Notes: generated from the letters alone by a model not told the origin. Counted from the stretch's first letter, positions 26,215 through 35,497 are shown. The stretch is DNA of 64,000 nucleotides from Sphingomicrobium clamense (GCF_019264355.1 NZ_JAHVAH010000001.1:1906001-1970000), one strand, 5' to 3'. Made by a program: numbers and translations.

Positions 26215-27105
26215 ATGCATGGCTGGCTGATCATCGACAAACCGCTGGAGATTGGCTCGACCAAGGTGGTCGGGCGGGTGAAGGGCGTCATGCGTCGACT
26301 GGGCATCAAGAAGCCCAAGGTCGGCCATGGCGGGACGCTCGATCCGCTTGCCAGCGGCGTGCTGCCCATCGCGATCGGCGAAGCGACCAAGCTTGCCGGG
26401 CGCATGCTCGATGCCACCAAGGCATACGACTTCACCGTGAAATTCGGCGAGGAAACCGACACGCTCGATACCGAGGGTGCGGTGATCACCGAAAGCGACG
26501 TCCGCCCTACCCGACAGGAGGTCGAGGACGTCATGCCGGGCTTCACCAGCACGATCGAGCAACTGCCGCCGGCTTATTCCGCGCTCAAGGTCGACGGCAA
26601 GCGCGCCTACGACCTTGCACGCAAGGGCGAGGCAGTTGACCTCAAGAGCCGAACGGTGGTGATCCACGAGCTGCTGCTGACCCAAACGACCGACGACAGT
26701 GCGACCTTCTCGGCGACCGTGTCCAAGGGCACGTACATCCGATCGCTGGCACGGGATATCGCACGCGCCCTTGGAAGCGTCGGTCACGTCACCATGTTGA
26801 GGCGAACGCGCGCCAGTCCGTTCTCGCTCGAACAGGCGATTCCACTGGACTTTCTCGATAAAATCGCTAGTGCGCGCGATCTGACGGACTTGCTGTTGCC
26901 GCTCCAAGCGGCGCTGGACGACATCCCGGCCTTGTCCGTCACGCCTGAAGAGGCCCGCCTGCTCCGGCATGGCCAGCGTCTCCAAGGGCACCCCGCATCG
27001 CCGGGCCAGTATTTCGCGACTCAAGGGCAAGCCCCTGTCGCGCTGGTTTCGGTGGAGGAGAATGGCGAGGTCGCCGTGATCCGCGGGTTCAACGTTTCAG
27101 AATAA
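26215..27105 (+). CDS. truB: tRNA pseudouridine(55) synthase TruB
   Basis: 296-residue enzyme forming pseudouridine 55 in the T-loop of tRNAs. The catalytic aspartate is Asp43 within HGGTLDPLASG, and the conserved YSALKVDGKRAYDLAR motif is near residues 121-136. A C-terminal PUA-like region follows. It leads truB-rpsO-pnp, the second half of the usual nusA-infB-rbfA-truB-rpsO-pnp order. Confidence 0.95.
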   Translation: MHGWLIIDKPLEIGSTKVVGRVKGVMRRLGIKKPKVGHGGTLDPLASGVLPIAIGEATKLAGRMLDATKAYDFTVKFGEETDTLDTEGAVITESDVRPTRQEVEDVMPGFTSTIEQLPPAYSALKVDGKRAYDLARKGEAVDLKSRTVVIHELLLTQTTDDSATFSATVSKGTYIRSLARDIARALGSVGHVTMLRRTRASPFSLEQAIPLDFLDKIASARDLTDLLLPLQAALDDIPALSVTPEEARLLRHGQRLQGHPASPGQYFATQGQAPVALVSVEENGEVAVIRGFNVSE

Positions 27106-27115
27106 GGAGTAGACG

Positions 27116-27385
27116 ATGTCGATCACTGTTGAACGCAAGGCCGAGCTGGTCAAGGAACATGGTCGCGGCGAAGGCGACACGGGTTCGCCCGAAGTCCAGG
27201 TTGCCATCCTCACGGACCGCATCCAGACGCTGACCGAACACTTCAAGACCCACAAGAAGGACAACCACTCGCGTCGTGGCCTTCTGATGCTCGTCAACAA
27301 GCGTCGCAGCCTGCTTGATTATCTCAAGCGCAAGGACCACGCCCGCTACACCGACCTGATCGGTAAGCTGGGCCTGCGTAAGTAA
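27116..27385 (+). CDS. rpsO: 30S ribosomal protein S15
   Basis: 89 residues, the normal S15 length. The [19 protein letters not shown] and [22 protein letters not shown] stretches are the universally conserved 16S rRNA contacts. A strong AATAAGGAG site lies just before the ATG and only 10 bases separate it from truB. S15 organises the central domain of the 30S subunit and in other bacteria represses its own translation. Confidence 0.98.
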   Translation: MSITVERKAELVKEHGRGEGDTGSPEVQVAILTDRIQTLTEHFKTHKKDNHSRRGLLMLVNKRRSLLDYLKRKDHARYTDLIGKLGLRK

Positions 27386-27396
27386 CCAGTTTCAGC

Positions 27397-27419
27397 AAGG
27401 GCGCCCACGCGGCGCCCTT
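27397..27419 (+). terminator. hairpin after rpsO
   Basis: A perfect 9-base-pair stem (AAGGGCGCC with GGCGCCCTT) closes a five-base loop, 12 bases after the rpsO stop. No T-run follows, so it may act as a partial terminator or an RNA-processing and stability element ahead of pnp. The remaining gap to pnp holds a further GC-rich leader but no gene. Confidence 0.6.
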
Positions 27420-27556
27420 CGCATATCCGGGCCCCTGCAATCCGGCAGAGGCCATGATGGGGGCAAAAAGACAAAGCCCCGAACCGCGACGGACCGGTCA
27501 GTCCGTCATCTGAAAGAGGCCCCGCGCGGCATCCGGCCCGCGGGTGACACAAAAAT

Positions 27557-29896
27557 ATGTTTGATGTGAAAACTGTAGAAATCGATCTTGGCGGCCAGAC
27601 CCTCAAGCTCGAAACGGGCCGCATTGCCCGTCAGGCCGATGGCGCCGTGCTGGCGACCCTCGGCGAAACCGTAGTGCTTTGCGCGGTCACCGCCGCCAAG
27701 AGCGTCAAGGAAGGACAGGACTTCTTCCCGCTGACCGTCCACTACCAGGAAAAATTCTCGTCGGCCGGGCGCATCCCGGGCGGCTTCTTCAAGCGCGAAG
27801 GCCGCGCGACCGAGAAGGAAACGCTGACCAGCCGTCTGATCGACCGCCCGGTTCGTCCGCTCTTCCCGGAAGGCTTCTACAACGAAATCAACGTCATCGC
27901 CCAGGTGCTGAGCTATGACGGCGAAAACGAGCCCGACATCGTCGCGATGATCGCCGCTTCCGCCGCGCTCACCATCTCGGGCGTGCCTTTCATGGGCCCG
28001 ATCGGCGCCGCACGCGTCGGCTTCGTCGATGGCGAATATGTCCTCAACCCCAAGGTCGACGGCATTTTCGAAGAAGGTCGTCTGGACCTCGTCGTTGCCG
28101 CCACCCGCGATGCGGTGATGATGGTGGAATCGGAAGCCAAGGAGCTGACCGAGGACGAAATGCTGGGCGCCGTCCAGTTCGCTCACGAAGCTTCGAAGAA
28201 GGTCGTCGACGCGATCATCTCGCTGGCCGAACAGGCAGCCAAGGATCCGTGGGAACTCGACAAGGTCGAAGACAAGTCGGCGACGCTCGACGAGCTTCGC
28301 GGTGTCATCGGCGACGATCTCGCCGCTGCCTACAAGATCACCGACAAGTCGGCTCGCCAGGACGCGGTCAACGCCGCGCGCGAAAAGGCCCGTGATCATT
28401 ATGCCGATCTCGCCGAGAGCGATCCGGCCGAATATATGGGCCGCCTCAAGCTGGTGAAGAAGCTGGAAAGCGACATCGTTCGCAAGGCCATCCTCAAGGA
28501 CGGCCAGCGCATCGACGGTCGTAAGACCGACCAGGTCCGCCCGATCGAGGCGATGGTCGGCCTCCTGCCCCGCACCCATGGTTCGGCGCTCTTCACCCGT
28601 GGTGAAACGCAGGCGATCTGCACAACCACGCTGGGCACCAAGGACGCCGAGCAGATGATCGATGGTCTGGAGGGTCTCTCCTACAACCACTTCATGTTGC
28701 ACTATAACTTCCCGCCTTACTCGGTCGGCGAAGTGGGTCGCTTCGGCTTCACCAGCCGCCGCGAAACGGGCCATGGCAAGTTGGCCTGGCGCGCGCTGCA
28801 CCCGGTGCTGCCGACCCATGAAGACTTCCCCTATACGATCCGTATCCTGTCGGACATCACAGAGTCCAACGGCTCGAGCTCGATGGCGACGGTCTGCGGC
28901 GGCTGTCTGTCGATGATGGACGCCGGCGTGCCGATCGAACGCCCGGTTTCGGGTATCGCTATGGGCCTCATCCTCGAGGGCGACGACTATACCGTCCTGT
29001 CGGACATCCTGGGTGACGAAGATCACCTCGGCGACATGGACTTCAAGGTCGCGGGTACCGAAGAGGGCATCACCTCGCTCCAGATGGACATCAAGGTTGC
29101 CGGCATCACCGAGGAAATCATGAAGACCGCCCTCGCCCAGGCGAAGGAAGGTCGCAGCCATATCCTCGGCGAAATGGCCAAGGCGCTCGACCACAGCCGT
29201 GGCGAAGTGTCGAAGCACGCGCCGCGTATCGAGACGATGCAGATCGACAAGTCGAAGATCCGCGACGTCATCGGCACGGGCGGCAAGGTCATCCGCGAAA
29301 TCGTCGCGGAGACCGGTGCCAAGGTCGACATTGACGATGAAGGCATCATCAAGATCTCGTCGTCGAACCTCGACGAAATCGCCGCTGCCAAGAAGTGGAT
29401 CGAAGGCATCGTGGTCGAACCCGAAGTCGGCACGATCTACACCGGCAAGGTCGCCAACATCGTCGATTTCGGCGCGTTCGTGACGTTTATGCCGGGCAAG
29501 GACGGCCTCGTCCACGTCTCGGAAATGAAGAACGAGCGTGTCGAGAAGGTCACCGACGTTCTCGAGGAAGGCCAAGAAGTGAAGGTCAAACTTCTCGAGA
29601 TCGACCAGCGCGGCAAGGTCCGCCTGTCGATGCGCCTGGTCGACCAGGAAACCGGCGAAGAGCTGGAAGACACCCGTCCGCCGCGCGAACCGCGCGGTGA
29701 CCGTGGTCCCAGAGGCCGAGACGGTGGTCGCGGCGGTCGTGACGGTGGTCGTGGTCCGCGTGGCGGCGGTCGTGATGGCGGCGGCCGTGGCCGCGGTCCG
29801 CGCCGTGACGACAAGCGCTCGGAAGACAAGGGCGGCGACAAGGCCGATCCCGACTTCTCGCCCGCCTTCCTGACCGAAGGCCGCGACGACGACTAA
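27557..29896 (+). CDS. pnp: polyribonucleotide nucleotidyltransferase (PNPase) with RGG-rich tail
   Basis: 779-residue phosphorolytic 3'-5' exoribonuclease of the RNA degradosome. Two RNase PH domains, with the active one around [19 protein letters not shown], flank a helical linker. They are followed by KH (about 555-615, [14 protein letters not shown]) and S1 (about 625-690, [14 protein letters not shown]). Residues about 705-755 form an unusually Arg/Gly-rich stretch with many RGG and GRG repeats, then an acidic end. This tail is longer than in E. coli and could bind RNA or partners. Separate promoter likely, given the 171-base gap after rpsO. Confidence 0.97.
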   Translation: MFDVKTVEIDLGGQTLKLETGRIARQADGAVLATLGETVVLCAVTAAKSVKEGQDFFPLTVHYQEKFSSAGRIPGGFFKREGRATEKETLTSRLIDRPVRPLFPEGFYNEINVIAQVLSYDGENEPDIVAMIAASAALTISGVPFMGPIGAARVGFVDGEYVLNPKVDGIFEEGRLDLVVAATRDAVMMVESEAKELTEDEMLGAVQFAHEASKKVVDAIISLAEQAAKDPWELDKVEDKSATLDELRGVIGDDLAAAYKITDKSARQDAVNAAREKARDHYADLAESDPAEYMGRLKLVKKLESDIVRKAILKDGQRIDGRKTDQVRPIEAMVGLLPRTHGSALFTRGETQAICTTTLGTKDAEQMIDGLEGLSYNHFMLHYNFPPYSVGEVGRFGFTSRRETGHGKLAWRALHPVLPTHEDFPYTIRILSDITESNGSSSMATVCGGCLSMMDAGVPIERPVSGIAMGLILEGDDYTVLSDILGDEDHLGDMDFKVAGTEEGITSLQMDIKVAGITEEIMKTALAQAKEGRSHILGEMAKALDHSRGEVSKHAPRIETMQIDKSKIRDVIGTGGKVIREIVAETGAKVDIDDEGIIKISSSNLDEIAAAKKWIEGIVVEPEVGTIYTGKVANIVDFGAFVTFMPGKDGLVHVSEMKNERVEKVTDVLEEGQEVKVKLLEIDQRGKVRLSMRLVDQETGEELEDTRPPREPRGDRGPRGRDGGRGGRDGGRGPRGGGRDGGGRGRGPRRDDKRSEDKGGDKADPDFSPAFLTEGRDDD

Positions 29897-29921
29897 GTCC
29901 TCGCGACAAGCGAAACAGATC

Positions 29922-29955
29922 AGCCCCGGTCGGAAACGGCCGGGGCTTTTCTTTT
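29922..29955 (+). terminator. Rho-independent terminator after pnp
   Basis: Stem of AGCCCCGG(T)C with G(C)CGGGGCT around a CGGAAACG-type loop, directly followed by TTTTCTTTT. It is a textbook intrinsic terminator closing the truB-rpsO-pnp unit. Confidence 0.88.
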
Positions 29956-30006
29956 GGCGACCATGTTCGCGATTGCGCTTTGACCCCATACGCGCATGAT
30001 GCGCGC

Positions 30007-31086
30007 ATGCCGCGCTGGATCTGGATCGCAATCGTAGCCTACGCGCTCGTGATGATGAGCGTCAGCGTGATCGTCGTTCGCGATCTTCCGTGGCGCGAAG
30101 CGCTGATGGCGCGCGATTTTTCCAATGTCTGGATTGCCGGACAGGCAATTCTCTCGGGTGACGCCGTCCTGCTTTATGACCGTGAAGCGTTCACGCGACT
30201 GAGCGAGACGCTGCTCGGTTTCACGTGGGGGAATAATTACAGCTACCCGCCGCACAGCCTGTTCCTGGCGGCGCCGTTCGGATTGCTCTCGCACCCCCCC
30301 GCCTTCTTCATCTGGAACGTCGCTGGCGTTGTCCTCTTCGCCCTTGCCGCGCGGCCCTATTTGCCTCCCGCTCTGCCCTGGTGGGCCGCTGTCCTCAATC
30401 CAGCGACGCTGGTGTGCATCGTCTACGGCCATTACGGCCTCCTGATCGGCGCGCTCTGGCTCTGGTCGTTCAGAGGCTCGGGGATCGCTGCCGGACTCGC
30501 GACGCTCAAACCGCATCTCGGCCTCATGATCTTCATCCGAACGCTTGCCGACCGGCGGCAATTCCTGATCGCTGTCGTGACGACCCTCTTTCTTGTCACG
30601 CTCAGCGCCGCCGCGTTCGGGATCGACACTTGGCGCGCATTTGTCTCGGACACGTCCGCCTATCAGTCCGGCCTGTTCATGACGCCCAGCGATGGTGCAA
30701 GGCGATCGATGGTCGTGCCGTTCGTGTCCTACGGCCTGCTCGGCCAGATGCTCTTTGCCGTCGCCGCAATCGTCCTTTTGAGCCGTCACTTCTCCGTCTT
30801 CACCGCCGCCACGGCGACCTTCCTGATCCTGCCATATGGCTATCACTACGATATGACCGTCGCCTGCTTGGGCTTCGCAGTCCTCGCGGCAAGTCGCTGG
30901 GAAACGCTTGCTTGGTGGGAAAAGGTGGCGCTGCTGGTTGCCTTCTTCGTTCCGCAGTTCGTGCGCTATGGGGCCTTCATCGCGCCACCGATATTGTTGC
31001 TCGCCTTGTGGCTACAAGTCAGGCATCGCCAGGGCGACCCGGTGTTCGGGACCCGATCGGCCGCCTCTACCCCATCGACGGTTTGA
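30007..31086 (+). CDS. GT87-like polytopic membrane glycosyltransferase (DUF2029)
   Basis: 359 residues with about nine to ten hydrophobic segments. The N-terminus with a periplasmic acidic loop (ARDFSNVWIAG) and the internal LATLKPHLGL motif are typical of GT87/DUF2029 proteins, polyprenyl-phosphate-mannose-type glycosyltransferases. Acceptor and sugar are unknown. The ATG at 30007 is chosen; an in-frame TTG at 29980 would add nine residues. The last 20 bases overlap the convergent glutaredoxin/MauE gene. Other membrane GT-C enzymes are possible. Confidence 0.7.
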   Translation: MPRWIWIAIVAYALVMMSVSVIVVRDLPWREALMARDFSNVWIAGQAILSGDAVLLYDREAFTRLSETLLGFTWGNNYSYPPHSLFLAAPFGLLSHPPAFFIWNVAGVVLFALAARPYLPPALPWWAAVLNPATLVCIVYGHYGLLIGALWLWSFRGSGIAAGLATLKPHLGLMIFIRTLADRRQFLIAVVTTLFLVTLSAAAFGIDTWRAFVSDTSAYQSGLFMTPSDGARRSMVVPFVSYGLLGQMLFAVAAIVLLSRHFSVFTAATATFLILPYGYHYDMTVACLGFAVLAASRWETLAWWEKVALLVAFFVPQFVRYGAFIAPPILLLALWLQVRHRQGDPVFGTRSAASTPSTV

Positions 31087-31798
31087 CCAGCATCCAGATC
31101 GCCATGCCGATCATAAACAGGTTCTCGGTCAGCGACACGAAGCCCAGCGGCACGTTGCTGTTACCGCCCACGCAGGCGCATTTGAGCGAGCGTTTGTCGA
31201 GATAGACCGCCTTGAAGACGCTCACCGCTCCGATCGTGCCGATAAACAGCGCCACCGGGATCGAGATGAAATCAAGGATGTGTGCGGTCATCAGGACGCC
31301 AGCGAGCCCTTCCGCCCAAGGATAGATGAAGCTGTACGGCACCCAGCGCCGTGCGAGCAGGTCATAGTTGACGAAGCTCAGTGAGAACGCCTCGATATCG
31401 CGCAGCTTGAGATAGGCGAGCGCACACATCGAGAAGCTGACGAACCATTCGGCGGCGAGGATCGAGATTGCCTCGCCGGTGGCCACCCATCCCGCGCCCA
31501 GCGCCATCAGCGCAGTCATCGCGAACAGGATGCCGACGGGCCAGTAGGTCGTGCCCTCCTTCACCTTGCCGAGATGCTTGCGCAGGTCGCTATAGCCGCC
31601 GATCCGCTCGTCCCCGATCCAGATTTGCGGGGTCGTGGCGACGCCATGTTCGGCCTTGAAGGCATCGACCTCCGGCCGACTGGTGAGCGGACGATCGTCG
31701 ACTTCGAACCCCTCGCGCTTGAGCAGGTCGAGGGCTTTGAGTCCGGACGGGCAGAGGTGGTCTGGCATGACCATGCGGTGGAGGCGCGGTTCTTTCAT
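31067..31798 (-). CDS. glutaredoxin-MauE/DoxX fusion membrane protein
   Basis: 243 residues. Residues about 1-80 form a glutaredoxin-like domain with a monothiol-type CPSG site, a TTPQIWIGDERIGGYSDL cis-Pro region and the usual helix order. The rest is a four-helix MauE-type membrane domain ending in a conserved CACVGGNSNVPLGF loop whose two cysteines could relay disulfides. MauE proteins support disulfide formation in the periplasm. It is the last gene of the copper operon, and its ATG overlaps the stop of the 38-residue ORF (ATGA), so it is translationally coupled. A redox role in copper stress is inference. Confidence 0.82.
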   Translation of the reverse strand: MKEPRLHRMVMPDHLCPSGLKALDLLKREGFEVDDRPLTSRPEVDAFKAEHGVATTPQIWIGDERIGGYSDLRKHLGKVKEGTTYWPVGILFAMTALMALGAGWVATGEAISILAAEWFVSFSMCALAYLKLRDIEAFSLSFVNYDLLARRWVPYSFIYPWAEGLAGVLMTAHILDFISIPVALFIGTIGAVSVFKAVYLDKRSLKCACVGGNSNVPLGFVSLTENLFMIGMAIWMLVKPSMG

Positions 31799-31911
31799 CG
31801 TTTGGCTTCCTCGAAAAGAGCGACGGGGTCGAAATGATGCGAGTTGCAATACGAATTGATACAGACGCGGTTTGCGCCCGACTTCACGCTACCTTGCGAC
31901 TTCCACTTCAT
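31795..31911 (-). CDS. 38-residue Cys/His small protein in the copper operon
   Basis: Short ORF that fills the gap between the DUF305 and glutaredoxin/MauE genes exactly. Its ATG (31911-31909) overlaps the DUF305 stop as ATGA, and its TGA stop (31797-31795) overlaps the next ATG, again as ATGA. The 38-residue product is basic at the N-terminus and has Cys17, Cys22, His25 and His26 in a compact CINSYCNSHHFD motif, ending LFEEAKR. There is no signal peptide or membrane segment. Coupling on both sides strongly suggests it is translated. The Cys/His cluster suggests a metal-binding microprotein or chaperone; this is inference. No family was recognised. Confidence 0.65.
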   Translation of the reverse strand: MKWKSQGSVKSGANRVCINSYCNSHHFDPVALFEEAKR

Positions 31912-32501
31912 CGCACCTCTGGCTCCACGACCGGCTCGACAGGCTTTTCAGCCTTTTCCAGTAGCTCCGGCGTGAGATCCGCTGTGCGCGGGGGTAACGC
32001 CGAACCGTCACCCTGCTTTCCATTCACTTCGATGTCCTCGAGCAGCATCTTCATCTCGGCAATTTCCTTGACCTGTGCCTTCATGATATCGTCGGCGAGC
32101 TTGCGCACGCGCGGATCGGTGATCGTCGCCTTGCGCGAGTTGTTGATAGCAATCGAATGGTGGGGGATCATCGAGCGCATATAGCCTTCATCTCCGATCA
32201 GCACCTGCTGGCGGTTGACGAAAAGCAGGCCGACAAACACGATAGCCGCGCCTACCACGACCATCTTCTTCAGGGCGGGGTCGCGATACATGCTCCACAT
32301 GAAACCGAGCATGATGATCACCATGGTCGAGCCCGAGACAAGCGACGCGATGAAGCGGTTGAGGCTGAAGGTCAGGTGGTCAGCCTCGTAGACTAGCTGA
32401 TGCATCAGGACGAACATGACAATCGTGGACGTTGCGATCATCCCCGCAAACTTCATCCACATCTGCTTCTGACTCTTGTGGCCTTCGTGTGTCTCGTTCA
32501 T
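31908..32501 (-). CDS. DUF305 domain membrane protein
   Basis: 197 residues. Three hydrophobic helices (about residues 14-34, 47-67 and 77-94) are followed by a periplasmic helical DUF305 segment with the hallmark MIPHHSIAI motif and helices rich in Lys and Glu. DUF305 proteins have paired histidines and are repeatedly found with copper oxidases, so a metal-binding role is the usual guess. The start at 32501 gives an MNETHEGHKSQK N-terminus after GAGGGAAGG. It is 69 bases after copB in the same operon. Confidence 0.85.
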   Translation of the reverse strand: MNETHEGHKSQKQMWMKFAGMIATSTIVMFVLMHQLVYEADHLTFSLNRFIASLVSGSTMVIIMLGFMWSMYRDPALKKMVVVGAAIVFVGLLFVNRQQVLIGDEGYMRSMIPHHSIAINNSRKATITDPRVRKLADDIMKAQVKEIAEMKMLLEDIEVNGKQGDGSALPPRTADLTPELLEKAEKPVEPVVEPEVR

Positions 32502-32570
32502 GGACCTTCCCTCTGAATTTCTCTGCAGTGACATGCTTCGCGCCATCGATGGCGAAGTGCTGTGGTTCGG

Positions 32571-33692
32571 TCAGAACCAGGCTCGCACCCCCGCAACGAA
32601 CCGTGTGACGCTGATATTTTCGCCTTCCGCGCGGGCGAAATCGCCCGTGCGGCCAACCCGCCATTCGTGGGCAACGCCGATATAGGGAGCGAACTCGCGA
32701 GAAAGTTCGTAACGGAGGCGCAAACCTGCCTCGACGACGCTTAGACCTCTTCCGATCCCGAGTTCAGGCACATCCTGCGCCGAAAGTCGGACCTCGGCGC
32801 GCGGCTGCAGGATCAAACGCTGGGTGACCCGCTGATCCACTTCGGCTTCGAGCTGGGCAGTGAGGTCGCCCTTGGTCGAGAGATACGTCGTCGCATCGAC
32901 CTCGAACTCATAGGGAGCCAAGCCAAGTATGCCAGCGGCGAGATAGGTGCGTTCGGGTCCCGTCAGGTCCTGGCGAACGCCGACCTGCGCGTCGAAGAAG
33001 GGCGCGATGGCATGGCTCCACAGCGCTTCGACGTCGGCGCTTTCCAGCGAACCACCGAACTCGCCTTCGCCCTCGCTCTTGATCCACAGCTTGTCGATGT
33101 CGCCGCCATACCACCCCTGCACATCCCAGAGGTAGGATTGATGACGGCCGTCAGTGCGCAACTCGGCGCGGTCGGCCATGACCAGCACGCGCGTGCCGCC
33201 ATCAGTGTCTTCGATCAGGTCCTCACGCGCTTCGCGCATGGCCTCCTCACCCCAGATCGCGATCGCCGCGCGTGCCGGCCCGCTTCCTGCGGTGGCTGGT
33301 GGTCCGGCTAGCGGGATGTCTTCATCGCCGGGCATCGCGTGCCCCATCGCCGCGTGATCGACCTCCTGCACGTCGCCTTGCGGCGCGGCGTGCACGTCAT
33401 GGCCCATCTGCTGATGTTCGCTAAGATCCTTCTTCGTGGTATCCGCAGGAGGATCGGCGCTCATCTCGTGACCCATCGCCGAATGGTCCATCGCATCATG
33501 ACTCGTATTGCCATGGTCCTTGGCATCGGATGCCGGGGGATCCTCGACCGGCTCATGCGTGCCGGGACGTTGGTCTTGGCTCGTCGGCGAAGCGGGCTGC
33601 TCCGCTACCGGGGCGTGACCCGCATGCGCGCTGTGGTCCTGGTGGTCCTGGAGCGTAAGCGCGCCGGCCATCACGATCGGAAAGACGATCAT
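32571..33692 (-). CDS. copB: copper resistance protein B (outer membrane)
   Basis: 373 residues. A short N-terminal hydrophobic signal leads into a His/Met/Asp-rich segment (about residues 18-130) with repeated MDHSAMGH and HAAMGHAM type motifs that can bind copper. The C-terminal 240 residues are a CopB beta-barrel ending in Phe (GVRAWF), the usual outer-membrane signature. It starts in a four-base overlap with copA (ATGA). In Pseudomonas and Xanthomonas-type systems it works with CopA to sequester copper outside the cytoplasm. Confidence 0.92.
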   Translation of the reverse strand: MIVFPIVMAGALTLQDHQDHSAHAGHAPVAEQPASPTSQDQRPGTHEPVEDPPASDAKDHGNTSHDAMDHSAMGHEMSADPPADTTKKDLSEHQQMGHDVHAAPQGDVQEVDHAAMGHAMPGDEDIPLAGPPATAGSGPARAAIAIWGEEAMREAREDLIEDTDGGTRVLVMADRAELRTDGRHQSYLWDVQGWYGGDIDKLWIKSEGEGEFGGSLESADVEALWSHAIAPFFDAQVGVRQDLTGPERTYLAAGILGLAPYEFEVDATTYLSTKGDLTAQLEAEVDQRVTQRLILQPRAEVRLSAQDVPELGIGRGLSVVEAGLRLRYELSREFAPYIGVAHEWRVGRTGDFARAEGENISVTRFVAGVRAWF

Positions 33693-35434
33693 GCGTCATC
33701 TCCCGACGGATTGGATACGGTCACGATCTGAAACATTCCCGCATGCATGTGGTAGAGCAGGTGACAGTGGAACGCCCAGTCGCCGGGCTCGTCCGCGGTG
33801 AGGTCGAACTCGACACTCTTGCCCGGCTGCACTGCAACCGTGTGCTTCAGCGGCTGATGCCCCTCGGGCGCGCCATTGACCAGTTCGAAGAAGTGGCCAT
33901 GCAAGTGGATGGGATGCGCCATCATAGTGTCGTTGACCAGCTTCACGCGCACACGCTCGTTGTGAGCGAAGCGGATCGGCTCGTCGGCGACGGCAGAGAA
34001 CTTCTTGCCGTCGAAAGACCACATGTAGCGTTCCATGTTGCCGGTCAGGTGAATGTCCATCCGCCGCGAGGGACGACGCGGGTCCTTGTTGCGTTTGGCA
34101 GCCTTTAGGTCGGCGTAGGTCAGTACGCGGTGATCGACATCGCGCAAGCCCAGACCGGGATCGTCGATTCCGCTGACCGGGTTCATCGCGACCATGTCCA
34201 CGCCGACGCCCGCATCCACGGTCGGGGGCAGCAGTGACGTGTCGCGCATCTTCATGCCGCCACTCATGTCCATGTCGTTGCCGCCGCCCATGTCATGACC
34301 CTTATGCGCACCGTCGCCATCACCCATCGCTCCATGACCCATGTCCGCCATGGTCAGGATCGGGGGCGAGCGAAGCGCGGGCACCGAGGCGCGCGCACCG
34401 GGCTGGCTTGCGAGCGTCGCAACGCCCATGCCCGAACGGTCCATTGCCTCGGCGACTAGTGTGTAGGCATCGATCGCGCCGGGCTCGACGACCACGTCAT
34501 AGGTCTCGGCAGGACCGATCTGGAATTCGTCGACTTCCACCGGAGAGACAGCTTGCCCGTCTACGTGCACCACCGACATCGGTAGACCCGGAATGCGCAC
34601 GTTGAAAAAGGTCATCGCCCCGGCATTGATGAAGCGTAGGCGGACTCGCTCGCCGGGTCGGAACGCATATTCGAGCCCGTCTTTCGGTCCATGCCCGTTC
34701 AACAAGTAGGTGTAGGTCGAGGCAGTCACATCGAGAATGTCGGTCGGCATCATCCGCATGCGCGCCCACTCGCGACGTTCCTTGTCGGTCAACGGATAAT
34801 CGTCTGACCATGTCCGCTTCTGGTAATTGAAATAGCCCTCGGCCTTCTTGAGCTTGTCGAAGATGACGTGGGGATGCATCGGGCTGAACTCACTCAGCAC
34901 CACCACATAGTCGCGCGTCACTTCGATCGGGTCGCTGCCCGCGGGGTCGACCACGATTGGCCCGTAATGGCCCATCTGCTCCTGCAATCCCGAATGACTA
35001 TGCCACCAATACGTGCCGCTCTGCCGCACGGGAAACTCGGCGACGAAGGTCTTGCCTGTCTTGATACCGGGGAAGCTGACACCGGGCACGCCGTCGAGCT
35101 GGAACGGCACGAGCAGGCCGTGCCAGTGGATCGAAGTGTCCTCGCCAAGCATGTTGTGGACGGCCAGGCGGACACTGCTGCCCTCCTGCAGTCTTAAGAG
35201 CGGTCCGGGAATGGATCCGTTCACTGCCACCGCGTGCCCAGCCCGTCCGCTTACAGCGAAGTTCGTGTGCGCGACATGCAGGTCGATTGCGGGACCACGA
35301 GCCTCGTCGAAGCCCTTGCGAACATCCTGCGCCATGATCGAACCGCCGCGCGCCCATGCTGGCAATGCGACCGAGGCAGCACTGAGCCCGCCCAGGGCGA
35401 GCAATGAACGCCGCGAAATGCGAGAATCGATCAT
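33689..35434 (-). CDS. copA: multicopper oxidase CopA, Tat-exported
   Basis: 581-residue periplasmic oxidase of Cu(I). The N-terminus has a twin-arginine signal (SRRSLLALGG, then LPAWARG). All four copper motifs are visible: HWHGLLVPF, YWWHSHSG, HPIHLHGHFFEL and HCHLLYHMHAGMF. A Met/His-rich insert (about residues 365-400, with GHGAMGDGDGAHKGHDMGGG) resembles CueO/CopA methionine regions. The start at 35434 is preferred over upstream in-frame Met codons because AAGGAG lies 11 bases before it and the Tat motif is then at residues 6-7. First gene of copA-copB-DUF305-smallORF-Grx/MauE. Confidence 0.95.
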   Translation of the reverse strand: MIDSRISRRSLLALGGLSAASVALPAWARGGSIMAQDVRKGFDEARGPAIDLHVAHTNFAVSGRAGHAVAVNGSIPGPLLRLQEGSSVRLAVHNMLGEDTSIHWHGLLVPFQLDGVPGVSFPGIKTGKTFVAEFPVRQSGTYWWHSHSGLQEQMGHYGPIVVDPAGSDPIEVTRDYVVVLSEFSPMHPHVIFDKLKKAEGYFNYQKRTWSDDYPLTDKERREWARMRMMPTDILDVTASTYTYLLNGHGPKDGLEYAFRPGERVRLRFINAGAMTFFNVRIPGLPMSVVHVDGQAVSPVEVDEFQIGPAETYDVVVEPGAIDAYTLVAEAMDRSGMGVATLASQPGARASVPALRSPPILTMADMGHGAMGDGDGAHKGHDMGGGNDMDMSGGMKMRDTSLLPPTVDAGVGVDMVAMNPVSGIDDPGLGLRDVDHRVLTYADLKAAKRNKDPRRPSRRMDIHLTGNMERYMWSFDGKKFSAVADEPIRFAHNERVRVKLVNDTMMAHPIHLHGHFFELVNGAPEGHQPLKHTVAVQPGKSVEFDLTADEPGDWAFHCHLLYHMHAGMFQIVTVSNPSGDDA

Positions 35435-35466
35435 CACGCTTGTGTCTCCTTCAATTTCGTGCATAT

Positions 35467-35497
35467 ATACCCCCTTAGGGTATTTGCAATAGGGTAT
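35467..35497. promoter_or_regulatory. CsoR-type operator inside the copA promoter
   Basis: ATACCC (35467-35472), five bases, GGGTAT (35478-35483), then another AGGGTAT at 35491-35497. On the minus strand the palindrome lies between TTGCAA (35489-35484) and TATATG (35467-35462), that is, in the spacer of the copA promoter. CsoR/RcnR-family sites are C/G-rich palindromes flanked by ATA/TAT like this one. The site also lies directly before the repressor-family gene start, which would allow autoregulation. Confidence 0.65.

Noticed and set aside
29980..30006. TTG start for the GT87-like gene
   Set aside because: The ATG at 30007 gives a normal membrane-helix start; the nine extra residues add nothing family-like.
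32541..32554. CGCCATCGATGGCG palindrome between copB and DUF305
   Set aside because: Perfect but short, with no T-run and no second copy; too weak to call a terminator or operator.
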